Below, in pieces: positions 30,364-37,954 of a stretch of DNA of 64,000 nt. This DNA is from Aquimarina macrocephali JAMB N27. GTDB lineage: Bacteria > Bacteroidota > Bacteroidia > Flavobacteriales > Flavobacteriaceae. The position numbers and the translations under genes were made by a program. The stretch lies in the NCBI RefSeq assembly GCF_000520995.1, contig NZ_JACA01000047.1:1-64000 (forward strand), given 5' to 3'. How positions within the stretch are numbered: the stretch's first letter is position 1; each line of letters begins with the position of its first letter. The notes under the pieces were generated by a model. That model did no database searches, was not told where the DNA came from, and saw only the letters and a list, made by a program, of their open reading frames with translations.

Positions 30364-32331
30364 TTAATCTTCTCCCAGAGACCAGGAAAGTTCTATATCA
30401 GATGATGCAGGTGATACTCTTACATATCCTTGCATCTCTTGATGTAATGCCGAGCAAAAATCAGTACAATAAAATGGCCAGACTCCTACTTGTTTAGGTT
30501 CCCACACAAAAGTTTCTGTTTGCCCAGGCATTATTAGTAGTTCAGAAGTATTGGCTCCGATCATACTCACTCCATGTGGTACATCATAATCTTGTTCTAA
30601 ATTTGTAACATGAAAATAGACCTTATCCCCTACTTTAACTCCTTCTATATTATCTGGTGTAAAATGGCTTCGGATCATAGTCATATATACATGTACTTCT
30701 TTTCCTTCGCGTTCTACTCTTACATTTTCATTATTTTTAATACTATACTTATGTTCATTTTCTTCTAATTTATAGATTTTCTTAGAATGGGGTTTTATGA
30801 GATCAGCTGGTATCCCAGCGGCATAATGTGGTTCTCCAATAGTTGGAAAATCTAATAGCAATTCCATTTTTTCACCTGTGATATCATACAACTGTGCCGA
30901 TTGGGTAACTTCTGGTCCGGTTGGCAGATAACGATCTTTAGTTATCTTGTTCATCGCCAGTACATATTTACCAAATGGTTTTCTAGAGTTTCCTCCCGGA
31001 ATCATCAAGTGGCCTACAGAATAATATGTAGGTTTTCTATCTATTACTTCCCAACTTCCTAGTTTCCATTTTACTACTTCAGAAGAAATAAAGAACGTGG
31101 TATATCCATTTCCTTTACCATCAAACTCGGTATGTAATGGTCCTAGTCCGGCTTGAGAAACAACACCTGCCAATGCATCTTCAAATTTGATAATCGGAAT
31201 TCCATAAGCATCCCCATCAAACTGTTTATTTTCGATAGCCTTAATCATTTTACTAAACGAGTGTACTGTAAGATCGGCAGAAAGTTTACCGTTCCCAACA
31301 ATATATTCTCCCGATGGGTCTACATCACAACCATGTGGTGATTTAGGTGTTGGTAAAAAGTATACTAAACCTGGGCATTCTGCAGGATCTAATACTTTTA
31401 CTTCTTTCTTCATTGTAGAAGTTGCCGTATGTGTTTTCTCATCATATACATTATGTGCATAATTAGCCGGCATTGTTTTAAACTTCCCTTGTTTGATATA
31501 TTCTTCTGCTTTTTTCCAATTGATTGCAGCGATGAAGTCTTTATCATTTTGAGATGCATTTACTTCTAATAAAGAATTTGCTTCTTCTGTATTGTATGTA
31601 GTAAAAAAGAACCAACCATGTGAGGCTCCTCTACCTGGGTGAGCTAAATCATAATTAAAACCTGGTAGTAAAATCTGAAAAGCCATTTCCATATTTCCAT
31701 GATCAGGATCTACACTAATAAAGGATACAGCTCCTTTAAATTTTCCTTTATATTCTTTGATAGCAATATCTTCTTGTGGTACAGGTACAGAAAAACGAGT
31801 TCCTGCTACTACATATTCTGTATTTTCTGTTACAAAAGATGAACTATGATTACCAGCACTATTAGGAACTTCAATTATTTCTGTAGTTTCAAAAGTACTT
31901 AGATCAATTCTTGCAATTCTTGGGGTATTGTTTCCGTTAATAAAAACCCAACGCCCATCAACTTCTCCATTGGTCTGTGATATATCTGGATGGTGAGAGT
32001 CATCCCAAGGTACAAAACCATAAGAGGTATTAAGCATTGGTTTTGTTTCTTCATTATATCCCCATGCTTTTTCTGCATCTTGAGAAAAAACAGGGATTAC
32101 TTTAAATAATCGTCCTGATGGAAGTCCATATACAGATAGTTGTCCACTAAACCCTCCTGAGACAAATGCATAAAATTCATCATGCTCTCCAGGAGCTACA
32201 TAGACTTTTTCTGCAGCATTAGATCCTAATGCTCCATCGGTTATTTTTTTATCTTTATTAATATCTGCACAGCCGGTTATTACCAAGCTAAGTACTGCTG
32301 TAATAAAGAGTATTTGAGATATACGTTTCAT
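30364..32331 (-). CDS. nosZ: Nitrous-oxide reductase, clade II (Sec-exported)
   Basis: Multicopper periplasmic enzyme reducing N2O to N2. The 655-residue protein has an N-terminal Sec-type lipoprotein-like signal ending LVITGC, not a twin-arginine signal, which places it in clade II. The seven-bladed propeller holds the CuZ histidines (segments such as HGCDVDPSGEY and GPLHTEFD). The C-terminal cupredoxin holds CuA with Cys622, Cys626, His630 and Met633 in CTDFCSALHQEM and the earlier histidine in VPHGVSM. The fasciclin lipoprotein gene lies 23 bases upstream. An FNR-like plus Rrf2-like operator module lies at the head of the operon. Confidence 0.97.
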   Translation of the reverse strand: MKRISQILFITAVLSLVITGCADINKDKKITDGALGSNAAEKVYVAPGEHDEFYAFVSGGFSGQLSVYGLPSGRLFKVIPVFSQDAEKAWGYNEETKPMLNTSYGFVPWDDSHHPDISQTNGEVDGRWVFINGNNTPRIARIDLSTFETTEIIEVPNSAGNHSSSFVTENTEYVVAGTRFSVPVPQEDIAIKEYKGKFKGAVSFISVDPDHGNMEMAFQILLPGFNYDLAHPGRGASHGWFFFTTYNTEEANSLLEVNASQNDKDFIAAINWKKAEEYIKQGKFKTMPANYAHNVYDEKTHTATSTMKKEVKVLDPAECPGLVYFLPTPKSPHGCDVDPSGEYIVGNGKLSADLTVHSFSKMIKAIENKQFDGDAYGIPIIKFEDALAGVVSQAGLGPLHTEFDGKGNGYTTFFISSEVVKWKLGSWEVIDRKPTYYSVGHLMIPGGNSRKPFGKYVLAMNKITKDRYLPTGPEVTQSAQLYDITGEKMELLLDFPTIGEPHYAAGIPADLIKPHSKKIYKLEENEHKYSIKNNENVRVEREGKEVHVYMTMIRSHFTPDNIEGVKVGDKVYFHVTNLEQDYDVPHGVSMIGANTSELLIMPGQTETFVWEPKQVGVWPFYCTDFCSALHQEMQGYVRVSPASSDIELSWSLGED

Positions 32332-32354
32332 TGGTTTATCTTTTTATTAGTTTA

Positions 32355-32930
32355 TTAATTTGATGGTGGTAATAATACCTTATCAATAACATGTACAATT
32401 CCGTTTCCGGCAGGAATACTTGCTAAAATTTTGGCTTCGCCAATAAAAACATCTTCGCCTTCTTTGGTTACTTTCACATTTACACCATTAGACTGGCCCA
32501 GTTTTTTAAATTTTTTCAGAAAATCTTTTGAGTAATTACCTGGTGTTACATGGTATTTTAGAATGTTTGCTAATGCGTCTTTATTTTCTGGTTTCAAAAG
32601 ATTCTCTACAGTTCCTTCGGGTAATGCATCAAACGCTTCATTAGTTGGAGCAAATACCATTAAAGGCCCTGCATTTACCAAGGAATTTTCTAAACCGGCA
32701 GCCTGAACAGCTGCCACCAATGTAGTATGATCTTTAGAACCAATTGCTATATTAAGTACATTAGGGGTCGCTTCATCATCTTGAATAAATGCTTGCCCTT
32801 GTTTTTCGGTGGTTTCGGTTACTGTTTTTTTTGGTGTTGAATTTGTTTCCTCTTTCTTAGTTTCTGTTTTACAACTTAGCAAGAAGGTAAAGCTCATTAG
32901 AATTAAAAAAAATGCTTTAGTTGTTTTCAT
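32355..32930 (-). CDS. Fasciclin-domain lipoprotein in the nos operon
   Basis: A 191-residue lipoprotein (lipobox Cys20) with a Lys/Glu/Thr-rich linker and one FAS1 domain (about 55-190, with LVAAVQAAGL, LMVFAPTNEAFDALP and GNGIVHVIDKVLL). FAS1 domains mediate adhesion or protein contacts. Its place 23 bases before nosZ suggests a scaffold or anchoring role for N2O respiration, which is inference only. Confidence 0.85.
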   Translation of the reverse strand: MKTTKAFFLILMSFTFLLSCKTETKKEETNSTPKKTVTETTEKQGQAFIQDDEATPNVLNIAIGSKDHTTLVAAVQAAGLENSLVNAGPLMVFAPTNEAFDALPEGTVENLLKPENKDALANILKYHVTPGNYSKDFLKKFKKLGQSNGVNVKVTKEGEDVFIGEAKILASIPAGNGIVHVIDKVLLPPSN

Positions 32931-32999
32931 AATATTTAGTTTAGTTTATTTTTTGTTGTGTCTATATTGATCTGCACAAAATCTATAAATCCTACTACA

Positions 33000-33503
33000 T
33001 CAAATACTCTGATTTTCAGGTGTTGTAGGGTTGTATCCAAAAACTTTATTTGGCAAAATGGTTCCATGAATATGTAATATGTATCCAATACAAGCAAAAT
33101 GGTGGATTGCATGACTATGAGCTTGGTTTAACCCTCCTCCTAGGGTTGTCGGAATCTCAACCATCCCCATCCCAAGATCATCTTTTATAATAATAGCAAT
33201 ACTGGGATCTAAATCAGAAATACATTCCAGATCAGAAATTATTTTTCTCAAATATCTCTGACCTTCTACTGGGTTTTGTTCTACAATAGTTCCCCTTTTT
33301 CTCTTGGTTAAGTCAATAATTCTAGAATCTATACCATTAACTATACATTTAAAAATATCTAGTATATGACGTAAATGCCCACCTATACTACTGTAATAAG
33401 GCGCTGCAGATGTACTGGAATAAATAGCAGGTGGTAATTCTGCAAATATTTCTTCTGCTTGTTTTAAATTTATTATGGTGGGTTCAACAATCTGCTTTAA
33501 CAT
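33000..33503 (-). CDS. DinB-like four-helix-bundle protein in the nos operon
   Basis: A 167-residue cytoplasmic protein. The histidine pattern (GGHLRHILD near residue 42 and HSHAIHHFACIGYILHIHG near 128-146) fits the DinB/YfiT metal-binding four-helix bundle. These proteins bind Ni, Zn or Fe, and some are thiol transferases. The function here is unknown. It sits between the cytochrome c gene and the fasciclin gene in a run of same-strand genes. Confidence 0.65.
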   Translation of the reverse strand: MLKQIVEPTIINLKQAEEIFAELPPAIYSSTSAAPYYSSIGGHLRHILDIFKCIVNGIDSRIIDLTKRKRGTIVEQNPVEGQRYLRKIISDLECISDLDPSIAIIIKDDLGMGMVEIPTTLGGGLNQAHSHAIHHFACIGYILHIHGTILPNKVFGYNPTTPENQSI

Positions 33504-33550
33504 TCTTTATCCTTAGACAGGTTACAATATTTCCAATAAAGCCTTTTGTA

Positions 33551-34063
33551 CTATCCCTTTTTCAAAGTTCTGAAGTATTCTAAAATGGCTCTAGCTTCTT
33601 CTTCTTTTAAACTTTGATTTGCCATTGGAGACCCATTATGTTCTTTTAGTAACTCTTGAGCCAGTGGATCTTCTTTAATCATTTTTTCAGGATCCAGAAT
33701 CATATTCATAATCCATTCTGGAGTTCGTCTTTCTAAGATACCAACGGGAGCTGGCCCGATAAACTTCTTATGGGTTTTATGACAAGCAGTACATTTTGTC
33801 TTAAAGAGTTCGGCTCCCTGAGCAGCCATTGTTTCGTCAATAGTGGCATCTAATACTAAATTTTTGATTGGCCCAACTCCTTTATTTGTGAGATCAACTT
33901 TTTTTGATGCAGGAGTGCCAGTAGAAACGGGTTTGGTTTCTTTTTTTTGAGTTGTTGTACTCTTTCCTATTTTAATTTGTTCTTCCTTTTTTTCTTCTTT
34001 TCCTCCGCAACTTATTAATAGAGTAACAGCGAATAAAATTATCAATTTGTCTAGTCTAATCAT
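33551..34063 (-). CDS. Membrane-anchored monoheme c-type cytochrome
   Basis: A 170-residue lipoprotein (lipobox LLISC, Cys19) with a Lys/Thr-rich tether and one c-type cytochrome domain. Heme attaches at Cys91-x-x-Cys94-His95 (CTACH), and the likely axial ligand is Met147 in GSPMANQ. The start is set at MIRLDKLIIL because it gives the lipoprotein signal; the frame is open 24 codons further upstream. As first gene of the nos operon, directly behind the operator module, it is a good candidate electron donor to NosZ. Confidence 0.85.
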   Translation of the reverse strand: MIRLDKLIILFAVTLLISCGGKEEKKEEQIKIGKSTTTQKKETKPVSTGTPASKKVDLTNKGVGPIKNLVLDATIDETMAAQGAELFKTKCTACHKTHKKFIGPAPVGILERRTPEWIMNMILDPEKMIKEDPLAQELLKEHNGSPMANQSLKEEEARAILEYFRTLKKG

Positions 34064-34132
34064 TTTAATAGATTTAAGATTATTGTTCAAAAATTCATTT
34101 CTCAAGAGAAATATTATTTTGATTATATCAGA

Positions 34133-34140
34133 CAAAATTA
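34133..34140 (-). promoter_or_regulatory. -7 box of the nos operon promoter
   Basis: On the minus strand this reads TAATTTTG, a match to TAnnTTTG, 70 bases upstream of the cytochrome c ATG. The centre of the type A palindrome lies 29.5 bases upstream of it, the spacing of a class II CRP/FNR activator. Confidence 0.55.
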
Positions 34141-34158
34141 GGTATGGGATAGGGAGAT

Positions 34159-34194
34159 AAATATGACAAAAGTCATATTTCGGACAAATTAGTC
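34159..34194. promoter_or_regulatory. Composite operator (type A + type B) upstream of the nos operon
   Basis: Type A at 34159-34180 has perfect arms AAATATGAC and GTCATATTT around AAAA, the spacing of FNR-family sites. Type B at 34182-34194 reads GGA-N8-TC with inner GAC and GTC. Their centres are 19 bases apart. The same arrangement precedes nirK, nadA and the copper-receptor group. The assignment to a CRP/FNR factor (A) and an Rrf2 factor (B) is inference. Confidence 0.65.
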
Positions 34195-34284
34195 TTTTAT
34201 TTTATGGTTTTCAGAAAATTGAACATAAAATTCTTAACTCGAAGGCTATAAATTAGGGTTCTAAAAGACTACATTTTCTCTTTA

Positions 34285-34905
34285 CTAATGTGCCAACTCA
34301 ATAATTTTATTTACGGTTTCCTTATTGTTTACTCCTAACCCTTCTTGTTGATGGACTAATTCTCCTCCCTGATCAAAAACGCTTATGATGTTAGAGTGTG
34401 AAAAATCCATTGGTGATATTTTTTTGTAATTCACGGCAAGAACAGCTGCAAATTCTCTTGTATCTGATTTAGTGCCTCTAAGAAACAGCCATTGATCAGA
34501 TTCCATTTCGTTCTCAATAGAGAATTTTTTAAGCCTTTCGGGGGTGTCAGTCTCTGGATCAATACTTACTAATAAGAGTTTAATATTCTCTTTTTTAGAT
34601 TCTGGAATTTGAGCTTCTATATCTCTCATATCAGCCACCAATCTCGGGCAGGCTGCTTTACAAGAGGTATAGATCATTACCATTACAAGAACATCTCCTT
34701 TTAATTCTTTGAGTTCTATTTTTTTATTGTCCTGTGTAGTCCAAATAGAAGGCAAATTGTAAATCGAAAGTTCAGAAATAGAAGTGTTATGTTCTTTGGA
34801 TTTAGATTTAGATTCAGACACAGCTACTTCTTCTTGTTTTTTTTCTTTATTACAAGAGCTTAACACAATGATTGCTCCTAATAGTAAAATTTTTATGATA
34901 TTCAT
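34285..34905 (-). CDS. SCO1/SenC-family copper lipoprotein
   Basis: A 206-residue lipoprotein (lipobox Cys18) with a thioredoxin-like fold. The copper-binding set is complete: Cys82 and Cys86 in SCKAACP and His170 in MDFSHSN. Sco proteins deliver copper to CuA centres, and here the candidate client is NosZ or a nearby cupredoxin enzyme. It lies 57 bases after the nirV-like gene and is probably in the nirK operon. The start MNIIKILLLG was preferred over two slightly earlier methionines. Confidence 0.88.
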   Translation of the reverse strand: MNIIKILLLGAIIVLSSCNKEKKQEEVAVSESKSKSKEHNTSISELSIYNLPSIWTTQDNKKIELKELKGDVLVMVMIYTSCKAACPRLVADMRDIEAQIPESKKENIKLLLVSIDPETDTPERLKKFSIENEMESDQWLFLRGTKSDTREFAAVLAVNYKKISPMDFSHSNIISVFDQGGELVHQQEGLGVNNKETVNKIIELAH

Positions 34906-34962
34906 TTTGATCATATTTGATGATTTAACACACATTATGTATTTGAGTTTTATCTTGTGGAC

Positions 34963-35754
34963 TTAAGGAGTTACATTAATATCTTTTACACAACGAAAAC
35001 CCAAGTTCTTGACTGCATAATTTGCTTTCATACTTCCTCTAAAAGCATAGCGCATAAACGCAGCGTAATTCATTAAATCTGAAGCTCCAACAGCTGCACT
35101 GCCGCAAAATAAATTACTATCTTTATCTACATCTTTTCTAGATTCTCCCGATATCAGTACAGAATTAAAATCCAATGTCCATTCCCATACTAATCCATGT
35201 AAATCATATATGCCCCAATAATTTTTAAAAGTAGATCCAATACTGTTATTAAAAGATTTAGGAGTTTCGTACCATTCTAAAATATATTGATTATAGGTTT
35301 CTTTTTTTCTTGCGTCTATAGTCTTATCATCTGCCATTGCAGCGTATTCCCATTCATCAATAGTTGGTAATCTTTTTCCTTGACACTCACAATATTTTTT
35401 GGCGGCAAACCAAGAAATACCTGTTATAGGAGAATTAGGTTTCAATTGATCACTTAGAGTATTATCATCTTTCCAAAGTACCAAATAGTTTTTATCTGCA
35501 AATAACTGCTTTACATGGCTTCGTTTCCATTGTGGGTATTTCTTAACAAATGCTAAAAATTCACTATTTGATACAGGATAAACATCCATTAAAAAATCAT
35601 TGACTTTTACCGCTGTAGAATCAACTCCGTATAGAGGAATATAAACTCCTCCTTTAACAGTAACCATATTTTCTGTTTGTGCTATAACACTATTTAATGT
35701 ATATCCTATACATATAGCAAAAAAGAAAACTATTTTTAAAGGAGGAGTTAGCAT
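34963..35754 (-). CDS. nirV: NirV-like formylglycine-generating-enzyme-fold protein
   Basis: A 263-residue exported protein (signal peptide to about residue 25) with an FGE/SUMF1 fold: MVTVKGGVYIPL, the ITGISWFAAKKYCECQGKRLPTIDEWEYAA segment, WEWTLD and the closing GFRCVKD. NirV proteins of this type sit next to nirK in many denitrifiers, but their role is unsettled. It starts 13 bases after nirK on the same strand. It is not a sulfatase activator by context, as no sulfatase is nearby. Confidence 0.8.
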   Translation of the reverse strand: MLTPPLKIVFFFAICIGYTLNSVIAQTENMVTVKGGVYIPLYGVDSTAVKVNDFLMDVYPVSNSEFLAFVKKYPQWKRSHVKQLFADKNYLVLWKDDNTLSDQLKPNSPITGISWFAAKKYCECQGKRLPTIDEWEYAAMADDKTIDARKKETYNQYILEWYETPKSFNNSIGSTFKNYWGIYDLHGLVWEWTLDFNSVLISGESRKDVDKDSNLFCGSAAVGASDLMNYAAFMRYAFRGSMKANYAVKNLGFRCVKDINVTP

Positions 35755-35767
35755 TTATTCTATAATT

Positions 35768-37243
35768 TTAATGTGCGTTTCTTTTACTTGCAACCATGGA
35801 TGCTGTTACTTCTTTTTTAGAATTTCCCCAACTATTGTATATATAAGTAAGCACATTGGCTACTTCTTCATCTGTTAGGTCTTGTTTAGTCATCACACTA
35901 TTGTATTTTTCACCGTTTACAGTAATTTCTCCTGTTTTACCGTTTAGTATAATATCAATTGCACGGTTTAGATCAGCATTTAAATAATCTGATTTAGCCA
36001 GAGGCGGAAAAGCATTAGGAATTCCTTGACCTTCGGCTTGGTGACAAGCAAAACAAGTTCTCATATAGGTAGCTTTACCAAATTCCATTTTTTCCTGTAG
36101 TGTTTTTGCCGTTTCTTCGGTTTTTACTACACTCTCATCAACGGGCATTTCCTGGATTCCACTTCCTTCTGGTTGATAGACTCCTTCTTCCTGTTTACCA
36201 GAATAGATTTTCTTGTTCTCTTCTCCTTGTACCTTAAGCATTCCTAAGGCACCTTTATTAAATGCTCTAAAAATAGAGTGATCCACCAAAATGAAGGTTC
36301 CCGGAACATCAACTTTAAATTCTACGATAGCTGCACCTCCTGCAGGAACCAGAGTAGTTTGCACATTGGTATTAATAAGGTCACCTCCTTCTACCCTAAC
36401 GACATCAAAAATTTCGCCGATAACATGGAAAGAAGATACAAGGTTTGGCCCACCATTACCTACATATAATCTTATCGTTTCTCCAACATTTGCTGTAATG
36501 GCATTATCACCGGTTAACGAACCTACTTTTCCATTAAAAACCACATAATCTGCATCTTCATCTACAGCTTTTTTCATATCAAAGGGCTGCAATCCTCTTT
36601 CTCCATTCTCTCCTTTGGTATAAAAATCCCCTTGCATTACATAATATTCTTTATCTACCGGTGGAAGACCTTCTTCTGGCTCAACAAGTATTAATCCATA
36701 CATTCCATTAGCAATATGCATCCCTACCGGAGCTGTCGCACAGTGATATACATATAATCCTGGATTTAGTACTTTAAAAGAAAACTGAGCTTCATGTCCA
36801 GGAGCTACAAAAGAAGATGTTGCCCCACCCCCTGGGCCTGTTACAGCATGTAAATCTATATTATGGGGTAATTTGTTATCTGGGTGATTTTTTAAGTGAA
36901 ACTCTACTTCATCCCCAACTTTTGTTCTTATAAAACTTCCTGGTACCGAACCTCCAAACGTCCAATACACATACTTTACTCCATCTGTCATCTCTCCTTC
37001 TTCTTCTAGAACCTCCATATTCACGATAAGCTTCTTCGCTTTTCTTCTTCCTGTAGGTCCAGGAACATTGGGAGGTGAAGTTAATTCGGCAATCATTTCT
37101 TGACTTACAGGAATGCCTTCTGGCCCCAGATAATTCTTTGCCTCTGCTTCTTTGTTTTGTGAGCAGGCAGATAGGATCATCAATAGAACGCCTATAAACA
37201 ATCCTGTACTAGATAACAATACAAATGGTTTTTTTGATTTCAT
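35768..37243 (-). CDS. nirK: Copper nitrite reductase fused to a C-terminal cytochrome c
   Basis: Reduces nitrite to nitric oxide in the periplasm. The 491-residue protein begins with a lipoprotein signal (Cys27). The two cupredoxin domains retain the type 1 copper ligands His127, Cys168, His176 and Met181, the type 2 ligands His132, His167 and His322, and the catalytic Asp130 and His273. A linker at about 341-385 leads to a monoheme cytochrome c (CFACH, residues 397-401; likely axial Met451). The tethered heme can supply electrons directly. Composite operators lie upstream; nirV and sco follow. Confidence 0.96.
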   Translation of the reverse strand: MKSKKPFVLLSSTGLFIGVLLMILSACSQNKEAEAKNYLGPEGIPVSQEMIAELTSPPNVPGPTGRRKAKKLIVNMEVLEEEGEMTDGVKYVYWTFGGSVPGSFIRTKVGDEVEFHLKNHPDNKLPHNIDLHAVTGPGGGATSSFVAPGHEAQFSFKVLNPGLYVYHCATAPVGMHIANGMYGLILVEPEEGLPPVDKEYYVMQGDFYTKGENGERGLQPFDMKKAVDEDADYVVFNGKVGSLTGDNAITANVGETIRLYVGNGGPNLVSSFHVIGEIFDVVRVEGGDLINTNVQTTLVPAGGAAIVEFKVDVPGTFILVDHSIFRAFNKGALGMLKVQGEENKKIYSGKQEEGVYQPEGSGIQEMPVDESVVKTEETAKTLQEKMEFGKATYMRTCFACHQAEGQGIPNAFPPLAKSDYLNADLNRAIDIILNGKTGEITVNGEKYNSVMTKQDLTDEEVANVLTYIYNSWGNSKKEVTASMVASKRNAH

Positions 37244-37267
37244 ATTCTTACTACTTTTACTATTAAT

Positions 37268-37287
37268 AAAAGACTTTTTTATCTTTT
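37268..37287. promoter_or_regulatory. Type B palindrome in the nirK leader
   Basis: AAAAGA-N8-TCTTTT, a perfect outer palindrome lying between the likely nirK transcription start and the nirK ATG, a position suited to repression. It is the same motif class as sites at norB, nadA, nrdG and the second rrf2. Confidence 0.6.
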
Positions 37288-37293
37288 ATTTTG

Positions 37294-37301
37294 TAAAAAT
37301 A
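37294..37301 (-). promoter_or_regulatory. Candidate -7 box of nirK
   Basis: Minus-strand TATTTTTA, one mismatch from TAnnTTTG. The type A palindrome centre is 30.5 bases upstream, matching the spacing at the nos operon. Confidence 0.4.
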
Positions 37302-37320
37302 AGAATTACTACAGCACATG

Positions 37321-37359
37321 AAATATGATAAATATCATATTTTAAGACTAATTAGTCTT
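37321..37359. promoter_or_regulatory. Composite operator (type A + type B) between nirK and rrf2
   Basis: Type A at 37321-37342 has arms AAATATGAT and ATCATATTT around four bases. Type B at 37344-37359 is the perfect palindrome AAGACTAATTAGTCTT. Centres are 20 bases apart. It lies 78 bases upstream of nirK and about 100 upstream of the divergent rrf2 gene, so it could serve both. Confidence 0.65.
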
Positions 37360-37429
37360 TTATTAAAATACAAGGATAAAAATTAGCAATTATTTAATTC
37401 GGATATTTTTATCCTAATTAAATAATTAC

Positions 37430-37437
37430 TAATTTTG
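37430..37437 (+). promoter_or_regulatory. -7 box of the first rrf2 gene
   Basis: TAATTTTG matches TAnnTTTG and lies 24 bases before the rrf2 ATG at 37462. Confidence 0.45.
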
Positions 37438-37461
37438 CACTATAACTAATTTTTGAATAGA

Positions 37462-37896
37462 ATGTTTTCAAAAGCCTGTGAATACGGAATTAAAGCTGCT
37501 ATCTTTATCGCCTTAAAATCATACCAAGGAGAGCGAGTAAGTCTTAAAGACATTGCTGCCAAAATTGATTCGCCAGAAGCATTTACTGCAAAGATTCTCC
37601 AAAAACTAGCTAAAAATAATATAGTCGATTCTATAAAAGGTGCTGCCGGCGGTTTTGAAATAGAAAAACACAAAATAGCATCAATACAACTTGCAAAAAT
37701 TGTTGATGCAATAGATGGTGATAGTATTTATATTGGTTGTGGGTTAGGTCTCAATAAATGCTCAGAAGATCATCCATGTCCTGTTCATTATAAATTCGCT
37801 TCCGTAAGAGAAGAATTAAAGAAAATGTTAGAATCTACCAACCTTGAAGAATTAGCTCTTGGGATCAAGTCTGGAGCTTCATATTTAAAAACCTAA
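37462..37896 (+). CDS. Rrf2-family transcriptional regulator, NsrR-like
   Basis: A 144-residue winged-helix regulator beginning MFSKACEYGIKAAIFIAL. The recognition helix region SPEAFTAKILQKL is followed by a wing GAAGGFE. The cysteine triad Cys93, Cys100 and Cys106 (CGLGLNKC then PCPVH) matches the iron-sulfur ligand pattern of NsrR/IscR proteins. NsrR proteins lose DNA binding when nitric oxide attacks the cluster. It heads a rrf2-norB-RIC operon divergent from nirK, so NO sensing is the natural inference. The ATG at 37462 is preferred to a TTG nine bases earlier. Confidence 0.85.
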   Translation: MFSKACEYGIKAAIFIALKSYQGERVSLKDIAAKIDSPEAFTAKILQKLAKNNIVDSIKGAAGGFEIEKHKIASIQLAKIVDAIDGDSIYIGCGLGLNKCSEDHPCPVHYKFASVREELKKMLESTNLEELALGIKSGASYLKT

Positions 37897-37915
37897 AAAA
37901 AATTACTCTTAAACA

Positions 37916-37929
37916 GGACAAAATTGTCC
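37916..37929. promoter_or_regulatory. Type B palindrome upstream of norB
   Basis: Arms GGACAA and TTGTCC around two A; in the regulon frame it is GGA-N8-TCC. It is 26 bases before the norB ATG, in the rrf2-norB gap, and could let an Rrf2 protein control norB separately from rrf2. Confidence 0.55.
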
Positions 37930-37954
37930 GAATTAATTTTTCAATATCTAAAAA

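Noticed and set aside
34963-35754. Sulfatase-activating formylglycine-generating enzyme
   Set aside because: The fold matches, but no sulfatase is nearby and the position next to nirK fits NirV far better.
37441-37461. TTG at 37453 as the start of the first rrf2 gene
   Set aside because: The ATG at 37462 gives the standard Rrf2 N-terminus matching the second rrf2 gene.
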